The translations under genes and the position numbers were made by a program. A stretch of DNA of 64,000 nt from Sialis fuliginosa (taxonomy: Eukaryota; Arthropoda; Insecta; Megaloptera; Sialidae), in the NCBI GenBank assembly GCA_961205875.1, contig OY540821.1:2790001-2854000 (forward strand). Reading direction: 5' to 3'. Below are positions 12,501-19,750 of this stretch, in pieces; within the stretch, counting starts at the first letter, position 1; each line of letters opens with the position of its first letter. The notes under the pieces were generated by a model. That model did no database searches. It was not told where the DNA came from and saw only the letters and a program-made list of their open reading frames with translations.

Positions 12501-15500
12501 TTTGCACAAAATAATTACCTGAATTTTAAACGAATTTGTTTCATCGTGAACGCACTTTTTACCCTGTATATTTTTTATGTTATAAACAGAACGGAACAAA
12601 CCAGCTAAGGCAGTTAATACCAGGATTTTCATAGACGATAGTAAGTATTTTTATTATTTACATCCTTAATATACATATATGAAGTTCAACGTCTCTCTGT
12701 CTGTCTGTCCGTTAGTGCGCTTATTACTCGAGAACCACTTATTCGATTTACGTGATTTCTTTTTTAATTCATAGGTACGTTATCTGGCCAGGTTATAGGC
12801 TATATTTTGTTATGTTAGGTAACATAACAAATAAGCAGTAAATCATAGTAAATCAAGTCAGAAAAAAGTTTGCCGTCGGTGCGCTGTTTTGCAATACGTT
12901 GCCTAAAATATTGTATTAAAGAACTGTGTAGAGTAAAAAGATATAAAATAAACTCCACGACACCATATGTCTAACTTTTATATTTAAGCCACAGTTACTG
13001 CTTTTATGTTACAAAGAAAATGAAAAATATTTGTGTTCTATTTACGTGGACTTTTTCCGTAAAAAGGTTTAGTTTTCCAGCTATTGCACTATGGGCCAGG
13101 AGAACCTGTTCTGTGGCCAAAAGTCTATTTTCGAATTTGAGAAAACGAATTAGACCACTGAATTCAGCATTAATTGAAGTAGTTATGATGGCAATTACAT
13201 GTTGATTAATCAATTCCTGTTCAAATGACAGGGGAGCAAAGTTGAAAAATGTATAAAAAAAGTTACTTTACTGTCGCTTGTAAAATGTAGTATTTATTGT
13301 AAAGTCATAAATTCCAAGCCGTATATTTGGATTATTTCATTCGTGGAAGTTCAAAAATAATTTTAAATGTCACATGAATGCGTTATTTTCAGTTTTACTG
13401 AAGTAAAACCACATTTTTAGTATAAAAAAACAAGATTTTTCAGCAAATCACCTGCTGCCGATTGCGAATACCGAAAGATACCGCCTTGTATTAAGTAATG
13501 AGACTCACAAATGTCTTCTCTAGGATGTGCACTTCAGCCTAGATCTGCCCCTTTTTGCCCGTTTTCATTTGCTTGACTGTGAAACTCTTCTAAACGTACA
13601 AGAATGATATGTAGGTACATATTTATTTCACATTGTATAACCGAATATAGTACCTACTACGAGTGTACAAACTTTCTCTGGACCGTGAAATTTGAGGGGT
13701 GTCTTCCTTTTATGATCTAAGCACCCATTAAGAAAATACTTTTCTAAATTCAACCCCTACGGGGGTAAAAAGGGGTGTAAAATGTTGTATGGGAAAATAT
13801 TTTTTGGTTGGATTTACTTGAAACTTAAAATGAATACTATACAAATAATGAAACTAGTATTTAAGTATTTCCCAAAATTAAACTCCTAAGGGGTGCAAGG
13901 GGGTGGAAAAGATTATATGACGAAAAAAAAATTGTTAGTATTCACTCGAATGAAACATTGCACACATATTGTACAAGACAAATAGTATTTTCGAAAATTC
14001 AACCCCTAAGAGATGGGAGGAGGGCAGGGGGGGTTATTGGTGTCTAATTTTCAAAATTTTGATATATTTATCTACATATGTACTTTTTGCGATATTAAGG
14101 TAAATTCGGAGAAAATATAATAATATTCAATTAAAATAAAAATTTCAACATTCAACCCCTAATAGCGTAAGAGGTGGACGAGGGTGGGTTTTTGATATGT
14201 TTATCTGCATATTTGCTTTAGTTATACAGGTGAATTTGGACAAAACAGTCTTCAATAAAAAAAAAAATCGACACTCGACCCCTAATGGCCGGGGTAGTCA
14301 GGGGGTGAGTTTATGCAATTTTTAGTTTCATTCATAGTGTTAGAGCGAAACTTTGTTGTGGATTGTTGTAAGGAGATTACTTGTATTTAGATTGTTATTT
14401 GTTTACACCGCGTGCTTATAAAATTAATTTTATTTAAATTGAATAACTTGTGAAATATATTGGTCGCCATATTGTATCTGCCATTTTGAATTTTTAAATT
14501 TTTATAATAAAATTGAAATCAGCGTCCCAATAAAACCTTATAAAATGAATTTTATTAACCCTCCGTTAGGCGCGCTTACTACTGTCGCGAGTTTAGGCGC
14601 GCGGCATACATGCGTAGACCATTTTCAATAGGGCCTATAATAGCTGAATTTGATTTTTATTTCAAATGAGTTGAACTATGATGTTTATTGATGTATACTT
14701 TTGTATACAACACATCATTTTTATTAAAATTTTTATATATTTTGTTGTGGAAAAATAAACAAAGTTAAATATCATTTTTAGACGTTTTATTGTCATAAAT
14801 TCTATATTAATTTAAAAAATAAACATAATATATCTAAATAAAAAAATGATTATCAAAATATGTTAATTATGATTAATATATAGAAATACAAAAAAATTGC
14901 AATGAAAATGTTTCAAAGAAAAGTATGAAAATGGCGATCAAAATTGGATATTTTTATTTAGGTAAAAATGCAGTGCGAATATATCTCATATGGTCTTTTT
15001 ACACATATTTGCCAAATTATTGCAATTTCTAGAATAAATATTGCACCGTACGACATAATCACCTAGCCTATTTGCAGGAAAGTCGAAAAAAAAATTCCGA
15101 GGGGGGTGGGGTGGAGTGATGACCTAGACCTTATCGCATTGACCAAAAAAAAGATCACTAGGTATTTTTTTTCACTTTTCGCTACTTTGGGCAGGCATGA
15201 TCATGTGTAGACTTTCAATGACTAAAACAAATATCAATTAACTTTACCCCCCCCCCCCCCTCCCAAAAAAAATTTTTTCTCCAAACACATTATAGAATAG
15301 AATATTACATCAATTTTTTAGATCCCTGAAGGGGGTGGGGAGGGGGGTAAGTACCCCCATTAGCCCCCTCCCGCCCATGGATGCCCTTGCCTATAATGGT
15401 GTGGCGTTCTACAATTATGAAAATCACGTACGCTCGGCATTGTCCTAAACTCTTTGTGGGGCTTTAAATACTCCCACGCAAAGTTTTTTTGAGTTAAACA

Positions 15501-18500
15501 TGTCTATATTTTTGAAATTAGTAAAATATAATACACGCCCATAAAATAAAACCACTATTTCTTACAAAAATGATGAAAATAAAAAATCGAAGCACTACAA
15601 AAATAGTTACACCGTTAGGCGCGTGGCATACATGCGTAGACCAGCCGTTTTTGATTCGCTATAACTCAAAACACCGGGCTAAAAAATTGCAACTAAGTAA
15701 CTAATAATATATAAGGATATGTAATCGGCAGCTACTCAAAAGGGTACGTGCTAAAATAAAGCGTGGTTTGTATTGTTACAGTTTTTATAGTAGTGGTCTA
15801 CGCATGTACGCCACGCGCCTAACGGAGGGTTAAAATCGGATAACTTTTGAAATATCTTGGTCGCCATATTGTATCCGCCATTTTAAATTTTACAATTTTT
15901 ATAAAAAAATTTTAATCAGCGTCCCAATAAAAACTTATAAAATGAATTTTATTTAAATCGGATAAATTTTGAAATATATTGGTCGCCATATTGGATCCGC
16001 CATTTTGAATTTTAAAATTTTTATAAAAAATTTGAAATGAGTGTTCCAATAGAACCTTATGAAATGAATTTTATTTAAATCGGATAACTTTTGAAATATA
16101 TTAGTCGCCATATTAGTTCCGCCATTTTGAATTTTTGAATTTTTATTAAAAATTTGAAATCAGCGTCCCAAAAAACCCTTATAAAATGAATTTTAATTAA
16201 ATCAGATAACTTCTGGACTTTTGGCCATAGAACAGGGTCTCCTGGCTCATAGTGTATTGTGATAAATTAACAACATTATCAATACTGAAGTGGACTTAAG
16301 CCACTTTCAAAATAAAGTTTTTAACTTTAAATTAATTGTGAAAATTAATGTGTTAAAAAAAATATTTCCTTTGAATATATTTAACCAAAAATTGTTTTTT
16401 ATGATAGATTACTTCTAATTATACACGTTACTATAGTCAACAAAAAAAAGGGAAAAATGGACTTAGGCTACTTTCAAAATAAACGCCTCATATAATTTGC
16501 CCTTTACAGCATTCCATTTGGTCTTTTGGTTTAGGAAATAACTTGAAATATACATACAGTAATATATTATGATGAAGTGTCGCGGGGGCAGAGGGAAGAT
16601 TCTGCGCTCGGCCGGCAGTTTTTTATTTTGTTTTCAATTATTAACTTTTAAATTTAAACAGAACAAACATTATTCGTAATTTTTGTTCTGATTCGTTTTT
16701 TTAGTTAATTTAGGTATTGGTTAGTTCTTATTACGATAATAATTAATCGTGTTTGTACTTAATTCATTTATATTTTAATCAAATACTAAACAATAATTCC
16801 GTAGTCCACGCGGGCGAAGCTAGTTAATATTATAAATGAGAAAATGTGCCTGTATGTCTGTTTGTTTGTTTGTTTATTTGTTGCCTTTTCACGGCTAAAA
16901 GTCTAAACAGATCTAATGAAATTTGGCAGAAAGATAACTTATATCTTTAGTAAGGATATAGGTTACTTTATATTCCGAAAAACTGGCTATGTGATATTTG
17001 TACGTGCGACCTGTTTTATCGACTATAATAACAGAAATCTGCATTATCTAACCTTTATCTTCTTCATGGGGGCAGTTCTTAACCTAACCTTAATTTCACG
17101 CGAACGAAGTTGCGGGTAACAGCTATTTAAATATAAATATATTTATAAAATACCTATAACTTTTTTTATTTTTAATAATAAATTTTTTATTCACAGAATT
17201 TTGGGGCACTCATAAACAACCCAGAAGAACATTTTTCGAAGAAGGTAAACATTTTTTCATTTACATAAAATATATGGTATACATTAAATCTTGAAGATTT
17301 GAAATATAATTTTCTATAATTTAGTGCCGACATTTAAATATAGCATTTCTGAAAATAAATTTGTTAAATTTTATCTGCTGTAAGGTACTGGCACCAGTCT
17401 TTTAATTAATTGTACTCAATTTAATTAGAAATATTTGTTGATATATACTAACTGTAAAACAACTTAATAGTTAATTAATGACAATTGGCGATGGGTGGAC
17501 ATTTAAACTAATTATTAGTATAATCTATTTATTAATTATTATAGGTATTATCATAGCATCTACAACATATTGATTACAATTTTACGATTTTTTATTTTAT
17601 AACTTTTGAGTCTTTGTACTTTGTAATCATTAGCAAGTGCCCATTACTGGAGATTTTTTTAAAACAAACATTTGATTTAATAAGGAGGTACTTGTTTTAT
17701 TAGTAACATGAGTTGATGAGAATTATAAAAAAGTACCCCATCAATCCCAAAAACAGTATACCTTGCTTTTAAAGTGGCCAAGACTGGTTCCAGTACCTTA
17801 TAAAAATAATACTGATTGTGAGAGTGAACATTGTACGTGTTACTATTTATAAAAAAATGACAAAGGTTAACTGATAAAAGATATGCAAAGATAAACGGGA
17901 CATAAATTATAGAAAATAACGTTCTCTATAAATTTTATTTCTATTGTGCATAAATATGTTCCACAGAGATCGTTTATGGAAAACCAACTGTTACGCAGTA
18001 CGTGATACCATCGCAACAACATATAGTGGTACCGCAACAAGTACCTAACTATGGGGGAAGTTGGGGAAAGAAACCTACGAGCAGTAAGTGTACAAACATA
18101 ATAAATAACGTATTTTAAAATAATAATTTCTATATTTTTTTCCAGTATTCGACTATTCTGCCACAGGTAAGTAAATACTTAAAATTGATGCGGCTTACAC
18201 CCAGAAGCCAAGATCTGTATCTAGATCACCGCAGAAGCCTCAAAGCTTGTATACTGGGTGTTCCAGACCACCCGTCCACTATTTTTTACGCCCAAACTAT
18301 TGAAGATAGTTTAATGATAAAAAATTTATTATATATATTGACCCTAAAGAATTTCAGGAAAATATTTTCAACCCCCTAAAACCCCTCCTTAGGGGGTAGT
18401 TTGAGGGATACACTCCCATTTCTCAGCAAAATCAAATGGAACGGTATATCCAAAAGTAGATAATTTTAAAAATCATAAAAAAGTAAGAAACTTTTGTAAA

Positions 18501-19062
18501 AAAAAATTTTCATACATTCTAGAGCACTTTTAGTAAAACCCTAAAATTCTATTGTTTAGAAAATTTGGGAACAATTTTCTAAACAATAGAATTGTTTAGA
18601 AAATTGTTCCCAAATTTTAGGGTTTTACTAAAAGTGCTCTAGTTTCGTTAAATATTATTGAAATTTTATTTTATATTTTTCTTTAAAAAGTAGAAGTAAT
18701 GATGTCTGATTATTTGATATTTGAAAAGTTTAAAAATGCAAAACTTAAATTGGGGATAATTTAAAAGTTCTAAATGGAATGATATATCAATTAGTACTTT
18801 ATCTTAATAAATATATTTAAATTAACAACTTTTGTAAAAAAAATTTTAAATTTTATTAAAAAAAATTTTAATTATATATTTTCTAAGGATTTTTAAAAGT
18901 GATTTTTAAACAGGTTCAGTATTTAATATACAGCTCGAACTCTAAATCTTTTACTGTATTATTTCAGCTGGACTTTGTATTCCCGGAACTACAAAGAGGA
19001 ACGGATGTAGTGACTGTACTTGCCTCGCCGTTGGTTGGGTTTGCAACGACAACGCCTGCTAG
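268..19062 (+). CDS. Micro-exon gene ending in a pacifastin-like domain (3' part, 17 exons)
   Basis: Seen: seventeen exons at 268-285, 487-522, 2095-2112, 2314-2352, 2648-2665, 2773-2811, 2898-2969, 4001-4036, 4123-4182, 7668-7703, 7812-7868, 9889-9930, 12590-12640, 17197-17244, 17967-18083, 18146-18166 and 18968-19062. Each has an AG acceptor and a GT donor, mostly GTAAGT. Every internal exon is a multiple of three and all introns are phase 1, so the joined frame is open for 266 residues to TAG at 19060. The protein is rich in Lys, Pro, Gln and Val, with short repeats, then a Pro/Gln/Val stretch and a C-terminal six-cysteine domain. Known: pacifastin domains are about 30-35 residue extracellular inhibitors of trypsin- and chymotrypsin-like proteases. 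Inferred: a secreted protein. The start and any signal peptide lie upstream of the window. Exons may be missing in the large introns. Function of the repeat region unknown. Confidence 0.82.
888..1225. mobile_element. Harbinger-like MITE with TTA target duplication
   Basis: A 338-bp element has imperfect terminal inverted repeats of about 45 bp starting TGTCCGGTATYATAAAGG. It is flanked by TTA at 885-887 and 1226-1228. A 3-bp TTA/TAA duplication is typical of PIF/Harbinger elements. It sits in the intron between exons 2 and 3. A short open frame inside shows no transposase features. Confidence 0.7.
1236..2035. mobile_element. Foldback element, ACAGGGTGTCC type
   Basis: The two halves are inverted copies of each other over most of their length. 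The left end is 'tatacagggtgtcctgtg' and the right end 'gggacactctg'. Blocks around 1322-1350 and 1925-1950 ('cccatgtccgcaaatg' against 'gtttgcggacatgg') pair. No coding capacity is visible. Confidence 0.75.
1847..2360 (+). repeat. Intragenic duplication of 1-530
   Basis: The segment repeats the first half kilobase of the window, covering the foldback arm, the 18-nt exon, its intron and the 36/39-nt exon, at an offset of about 1.83 kb (268 to 2095). The introns are still clearly alignable, so this exon pair arose by recent segmental duplication rather than convergence. Confidence 0.8.
2095..2352 (+). CDS. Exon pair 2 (exons 2095-2112 and 2314-2352)
   Basis: The exons encode SVKPK and KRVLKKAAPVLK, with junction codons L and Q, giving a 19-residue repeat paralogous to pair 1. 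The second exon is one codon longer than its counterpart at 487-522. It is lysine-rich. Confidence 0.78.
2500..2610. repeat. Dispersed repeat with CGTTTCG...TTCAGGG motif
   Basis: The fragment contains 'gtaaaccgcgtcaatttgg', 'caacgtttcgtcacac' and 'ttcagggctttt'. It is shared with 4308-4470. An arrangement of GTTTCG followed by CTTCAG is common in arthropod repeats related to Penelope-like elements; that assignment is tentative. Confidence 0.5.
2648..2811 (+). CDS. Exon pair 3 (exons 2648-2665 and 2773-2811)
   Basis: The exons encode KVQPK and VGVLKKTAPLLQ, with junction codons L and H, the third copy of the xxxPKLxxVLxxxAPxLxQ repeat. The intron within this pair is only 107 nt and lacks the material present in the first two copies. 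Confidence 0.78.
2898..2969 (+). CDS. Exon 7 (72 nt)
   Basis: A unique phase-1 exon encodes a 23-residue Gly/Ser/Gln-containing segment starting NTGIINPLAG. The acceptor is 'ttgatag', the donor GTAAGT at 2970. No related exon is visible elsewhere in the window. Confidence 0.72.
3044..3440. repeat. Dispersed repeat, partner of an inverted copy at 12175-12557
   Basis: This block begins 'aagtgcgttcacgatgaaa', includes 'tatacagggtgtctcagg' at about 3172, and ends near 'tggtatgcc'. A copy in reverse orientation lies at 12175-12557 in the same gene. The rest of the intron (3441-4000) shows no recognisable feature. Confidence 0.75.
4001..4182 (+). CDS. Exon pair 4 (exons 4001-4036 and 4123-4182)
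   Basis: The 36-nt exon encodes NGLQPKKMVVQ and the 60-nt exon ASGLAKQTKTMHFIGGPEL, with H across the junction. Donors are GTGAGT and GTAAGA. The pair is paralogous to 7668-7868: both first exons start TAAATG and end in CAAC, and both second exons start ATGYTTCAGGG. Confidence 0.75.
4308..4560. repeat. Dispersed repeat with adjacent GC-rich hairpins
   Basis: It includes the 'cgtttcgtcacac' motif shared with 2500-2610 and, near 4431, a 'gcggcttacac' block shared with 18183-18250. Downstream are two short perfect hairpins, ggggctttgcccc and gggcgcttcgcgccc, at about 4502-4533. A further hairpin around 'cagccttcggctg' lies at about 4765. Confidence 0.5.
4900..5560. repeat. Degenerate tandem array, CCTGACGTAATT-type motif
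   Basis: Five variants of a 'cac-ctcctgacgtaatt' block occur near 4924, 5055, 5282, 5411 and 5544, separated by roughly 130-230 bp of AT-rich sequence. They look like an old, diverged tandem array inside the intron between exons 9 and 10. Nothing coding is seen in it or in 5560-6000. Confidence 0.4.
6010..7460. repeat. Lepidopteran-type 'cgacttcaaaaaagg' repeat split by a foldback element
   Basis: The left part carries 'caacttcaaaaaaggagg' near 6030 and the right part 'cgacttcaaaatctgttcg' near 7446. In my experience this repeat is very common in Lepidoptera and supports the taxonomic guess. The foldback element at 6168-7327 interrupts it. Confidence 0.5.
6168..7327. mobile_element. Long foldback element, about 1.16 kb
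   Basis: Ends are 'tatacagggtgattcaacgc' and 'gaatcactctgtatat'. Matching inverted blocks run deep into both halves: 'gggggctacagccctccaaa' against 'ggagggctgtagccccc', and 'ggatgcttcaaatt' against 'aatttgaagcatcc'. The arms are about 530 bp with a short central spacer. No transposase is visible. Confidence 0.8.
7668..7868 (+). CDS. Exon pair 5 (exons 7668-7703 and 7812-7868)
   Basis: The exons encode NEVEVATPLIQ and VSGVPKQASSVNQQPTSF, joined by an H codon. They are diverged paralogues of exons 4001-4036 and 4123-4182. The first also resembles the ...APLLQ-H end of the upstream repeats, so all these exons may share an origin. Confidence 0.75.
8083..9856. mobile_element. Foldback element, ACAGTGTGTCCCA type, interrupted by a hAT element
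   Basis: The left end 'atacagtgtgtcccatgat' pairs with the right end 'tgggacacactgtatat'. Inner blocks also pair: 'ccaaaaattagttgatttgg' against 'ccaaatcaactaatttttgg', and 'gggtattttataagcaaagt' against 'actttgcttataaaataccc'. A hAT element splits the right arm, and a repeat fragment with 'gacgtttcgattctc' near 8465 sits in the interior. Confidence 0.8.
8699..9706. mobile_element. Non-autonomous hAT element
   Basis: Terminal repeats start CAGACCTGCAC on the left and CAGGCCTGCAC on the reverse right end. An 8-bp target duplication CTATAGAT (8691-8698) and CTGTAGAT (9707-9714), with one mismatch, flanks it. The 1,008-bp interior is itself largely palindromic. No transposase is visible. Confidence 0.8.
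9889..9930 (+). CDS. Exon 12 (42 nt)
   Basis: A phase-1 exon encodes LLVPPEVYNKIRQ, with a Q codon across the next junction. The acceptor follows a long T-rich tract and the donor is GTAAGT. It starts just 32 bp after the foldback element at 8083-9856. Confidence 0.72.
10131..11763. mobile_element. Inverted-repeat element (level 2 of the nest)
   Basis: The termini TATATGTAGAGGTAAAGG and their inverted counterpart at about 11,740-11,763 are followed by matching 'tattatgggca' blocks. The left terminus is split by a hAT element after its first 12 bases. Confidence 0.7.
10143..10980. mobile_element. hAT element with perfect 8-bp target duplication (level 3)
   Basis: Terminal repeats CAGGGCCGGATTAA / TTAATCCGGCCCTG enclose 838 bp. 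TGTAGAGG is duplicated exactly at 10135-10142 and 10981-10988. No transposase reading frame is visible, so it is a non-autonomous derivative. Confidence 0.88.
12175..12557. repeat. Inverted copy of the repeat at 3044-3440
   Basis: Reverse-complement matches include 'gagacaccctgtatac', 'cgacgggtccgagcg' and 'tttcatcgtgaacgcactt'. Just upstream (12071-12230) is a separate hairpin with a polypurine loop. The copy ends 33 bp before exon 13. Confidence 0.78.
12590..12640 (+). CDS. Exon 13 (51 nt)
   Basis: A phase-1 exon encodes RNKPAKAVNTRIFIDD, with a K codon across the following junction. The acceptor is 'ataaacag' and the donor GTAAGT. It is a basic peptide without cysteine. Confidence 0.72.
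12641..13690. other. Intron sequence, no gene seen
   Basis: This part of the intron holds a (tctg)n-rich stretch near 12,700. A block at 13,083-13,127 ('gggccaggagaacc', 'ctgtggccaaaagtc') recurs in inverse, diverged form at 16,212-16,262, which may mark the ends of a larger inverted-repeat element. Short open frames on both strands show no coding features. Confidence 0.4.
13690..14340. repeat. Degenerate tandem repeat with AACCCCTA...GGGGTG boxes
   Basis: Boxes of the type 'attcaacccctacgggggt' recur at about 13,750, 13,880, 13,999, 14,152 and 14,276, roughly every 120-150 bp, each followed by AT-rich sequence. The units are strongly diverged. Confidence 0.55.
14418..16210. repeat. 122-bp tandem repeat, four copies, split by a TTAA element
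   Basis: The 'tggtcgccatatt' block occurs at about 14,462, 15,859, 15,981 and 16,103. The last three are spaced 122 bp. Subtracting the inserted element plus one TTAA (1,275 bp) puts the first at exactly the same spacing. Units include 'cagcgtcccaataaaa' and 'ttataaaatgaattttat'. Confidence 0.85.
14559..15829. mobile_element. piggyBac-like non-autonomous element
   Basis: Terminal inverted repeats begin CCCTCCGTTAGGCGCG and extend, with a gap, through 'acatgcgtagacc'. TTAA flanks both ends (14555-14558 and 15830-15833). TTAA duplication and CCC ends are typical of piggyBac. Length is 1,271 bp. A sub-terminal copy of the end lies near 15,613. No transposase frame is visible. Confidence 0.82.
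16560..17130. repeat. Dispersed repeat with 'cgcgggcgaagctagt' and 'gcgggtaacagcta' motifs
   Basis: The piece from about 16,805 ('acgcgggcgaagctagttaa') through '(tgtt)n' and 'aaatttggcagaaagata' to 'cgaacgaagttgcgggtaac' resembles repeats frequent in Lepidoptera. Whether it is a Helitron or a SINE-like tail cannot be decided here. Nothing else is recognised from 16,270 to 16,800. Confidence 0.45.
17197..17244 (+). CDS. Exon 14 (48 nt)
   Basis: A phase-1 exon encodes FWGTHKQPRRTFFEE, with an E codon across the junction. The acceptor is 'ttcacag'; the donor GTAAAC is weaker than the others. Aromatic and arginine residues distinguish it from the upstream repeats. Confidence 0.72.
17381..17800. 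mobile_element. Small inverted-repeat element (MITE-like)
   Basis: Terminal inverted repeats TAAGGTACTGGCACCAGTCTT and their counterpart (one mismatch) enclose about 420 bp in the intron between exons 14 and 15. The target duplication is unclear. Confidence 0.6.
17967..18083 (+). CDS. Exon 15 (117 nt)
   Basis: This is the longest exon in the window. It encodes 38 full codons, from IVYGKPTVTQYV through a Gln/Val/Pro-rich middle to a Gly/Ser/Lys end (NYGGSWGKKPTS). It joins exon 14 through an E codon and exon 16 through an I codon. Low complexity suggests an extended, unfolded linker before the cysteine domain. Confidence 0.8.
18146..18166 (+). CDS. Exon 16 (21 nt)
   Basis: A micro-exon encodes FDYSAT, with I and A codons completed across the two junctions. 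The acceptor is 'tttttccag' and the donor GTAAGT. It links the linker exon to the cysteine domain. Confidence 0.75.
18183..18420. repeat. Dispersed repeat fragment in the last intron
   Basis: The start ('gcggcttacacccagaagcc') matches sequence near 4431, so the same repeat family occurs twice in this gene. It is followed by 'actgggtgttccagaccacc' and by C- and G-run hairpins near 18,370-18,400. Confidence 0.5.
18519..18642. repeat. Long, nearly perfect hairpin in the last intron
   Basis: CTAGAGCACTTTTAGTAAAA at 18519 is matched by its exact complement ending at 18642. The interior repeats 'ttgtttagaaaattgttccc' and its inverse twice. The arms are essentially identical, so the inversion is recent. 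Confidence 0.85.
18968..19062 (+). CDS. Last exon: pacifastin-like cysteine domain and stop
   Basis: The exon encodes GLC..., six cysteines spaced C-x9-C-x2-C-x-C-x6-C-x4-C, and ends with TAG directly after the last cysteine. The family pattern is about C-x(9-12)-C-N-x-C-x-C-x(2-3)-G-x(3-6)-C-T-x(3)-C. The CIPGTT start and the Gly between cysteines 4 and 5 agree with it. The usual Asn after cysteine 2 is Ser, and the usual Thr after cysteine 5 is Asn. In characterised locust inhibitors the reactive P1 residue is two positions after cysteine 5; here that residue is Asp, so ordinary trypsin or chymotrypsin inhibition is doubtful. Confidence 0.85.
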
Positions 19063-19120
19063 ATGAGGCATTATGTTTCTAATAATATTACGAATTGTTA
19101 TATTATTTTTACAATGATTA

Positions 19121-19126
19121 AATAAA
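19121..19126 (+). terminator. Polyadenylation signal AATAAA
   Basis: A canonical AATAAA lies 59 bp after the stop codon of the micro-exon gene, in an AT-rich 3' untranslated region. Cleavage is expected about 10-30 bp downstream. Confidence 0.75.
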
Positions 19127-19149
19127 TCTTTATCAATGTTAGATTATTG

Positions 19150-19443
19150 TATATTTTTTCCTTCTCAAGGTTACCGACCTTCTATAATTACATTTTGTAT
19201 ATAAAGGGTGCTTTAACCTTCCTATAAGTAATAATAAATGTAATACTTAAGATATATCTATATTATTTTTGGCACATTTTTTCGTCAATATTTGATTTTA
19301 TAGTCTTTGTTATTAATGAAATTTAACTAATTATATAACATACTAGCTGCAACCCGCGGCTTCGCTCGCATGGATTTCGAAACCCCCATCCTCATGATAT
19401 TTTTTTCCGCCAGATCAAATTCATAAAGAAATAATTATGTCCA
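19150..19443. other. Spacer between the gene and the minisatellite
   Basis: AT-rich sequence without a gene. Near 19,343 is 'actagctgcaacccgcggct', the type of terminus seen on dispersed lepidopteran repeats, which may mark the edge of the element from which the adjacent cassette derives. Confidence 0.4.
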
Positions 19444-19750
19444 TTTTACAAATATTCAAATGAGAGTTTTATTAAACATACATCATATAAGATCGATCCT
19501 GCATGTAAAAAATAAATGTGAGGAAACTGAATTGTAGTGAAATTTTAAACTTAGCTCATTGAGTTTACCACAAAAACGCGTTGTACGCGCGTTCAGGTGT
19601 ACTAGTGGGAGCGTGGGTGGGTGAGTGCAGGCAACAATAGACAGACGGTGTATTTCGTTAATATATTTATTGAGCTTATATTTATATATAATAATAAGCG
19701 TCGCGGTGGCGACGTTGAAGTTCGTGCGGCTGAGATACGTGGGCGACAGC
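19444..19750. repeat. AT-rich cassette, copy 1
   Basis: A conserved unit of about 0.3 kb starts 'ttttacaaatattcaaatga', contains 'aacgcgttgtacgc', 'gtactagtgggagcgtg' and 'gacagacggtgtatttcg', and passes into 'aataataagcgtcgcgg', where the minisatellite begins. Related copies start at 22,795, 25,865 and 27,351. Copy 1 is the most diverged. Confidence 0.88.

Noticed and set aside
16560-17130. Helitron
   Set aside because: The 3' end resembles tails seen on lepidopteran elements, but no clear TC start, CTRR end with hairpin, or A/T target could be fixed, so it is left as a dispersed repeat.
268-19062. Aphid bicycle gene
   Set aside because: Phase-1 micro-exons agree, but the paired CYC motifs are absent, the C-terminus is pacifastin-like, and the repeats point to Lepidoptera.
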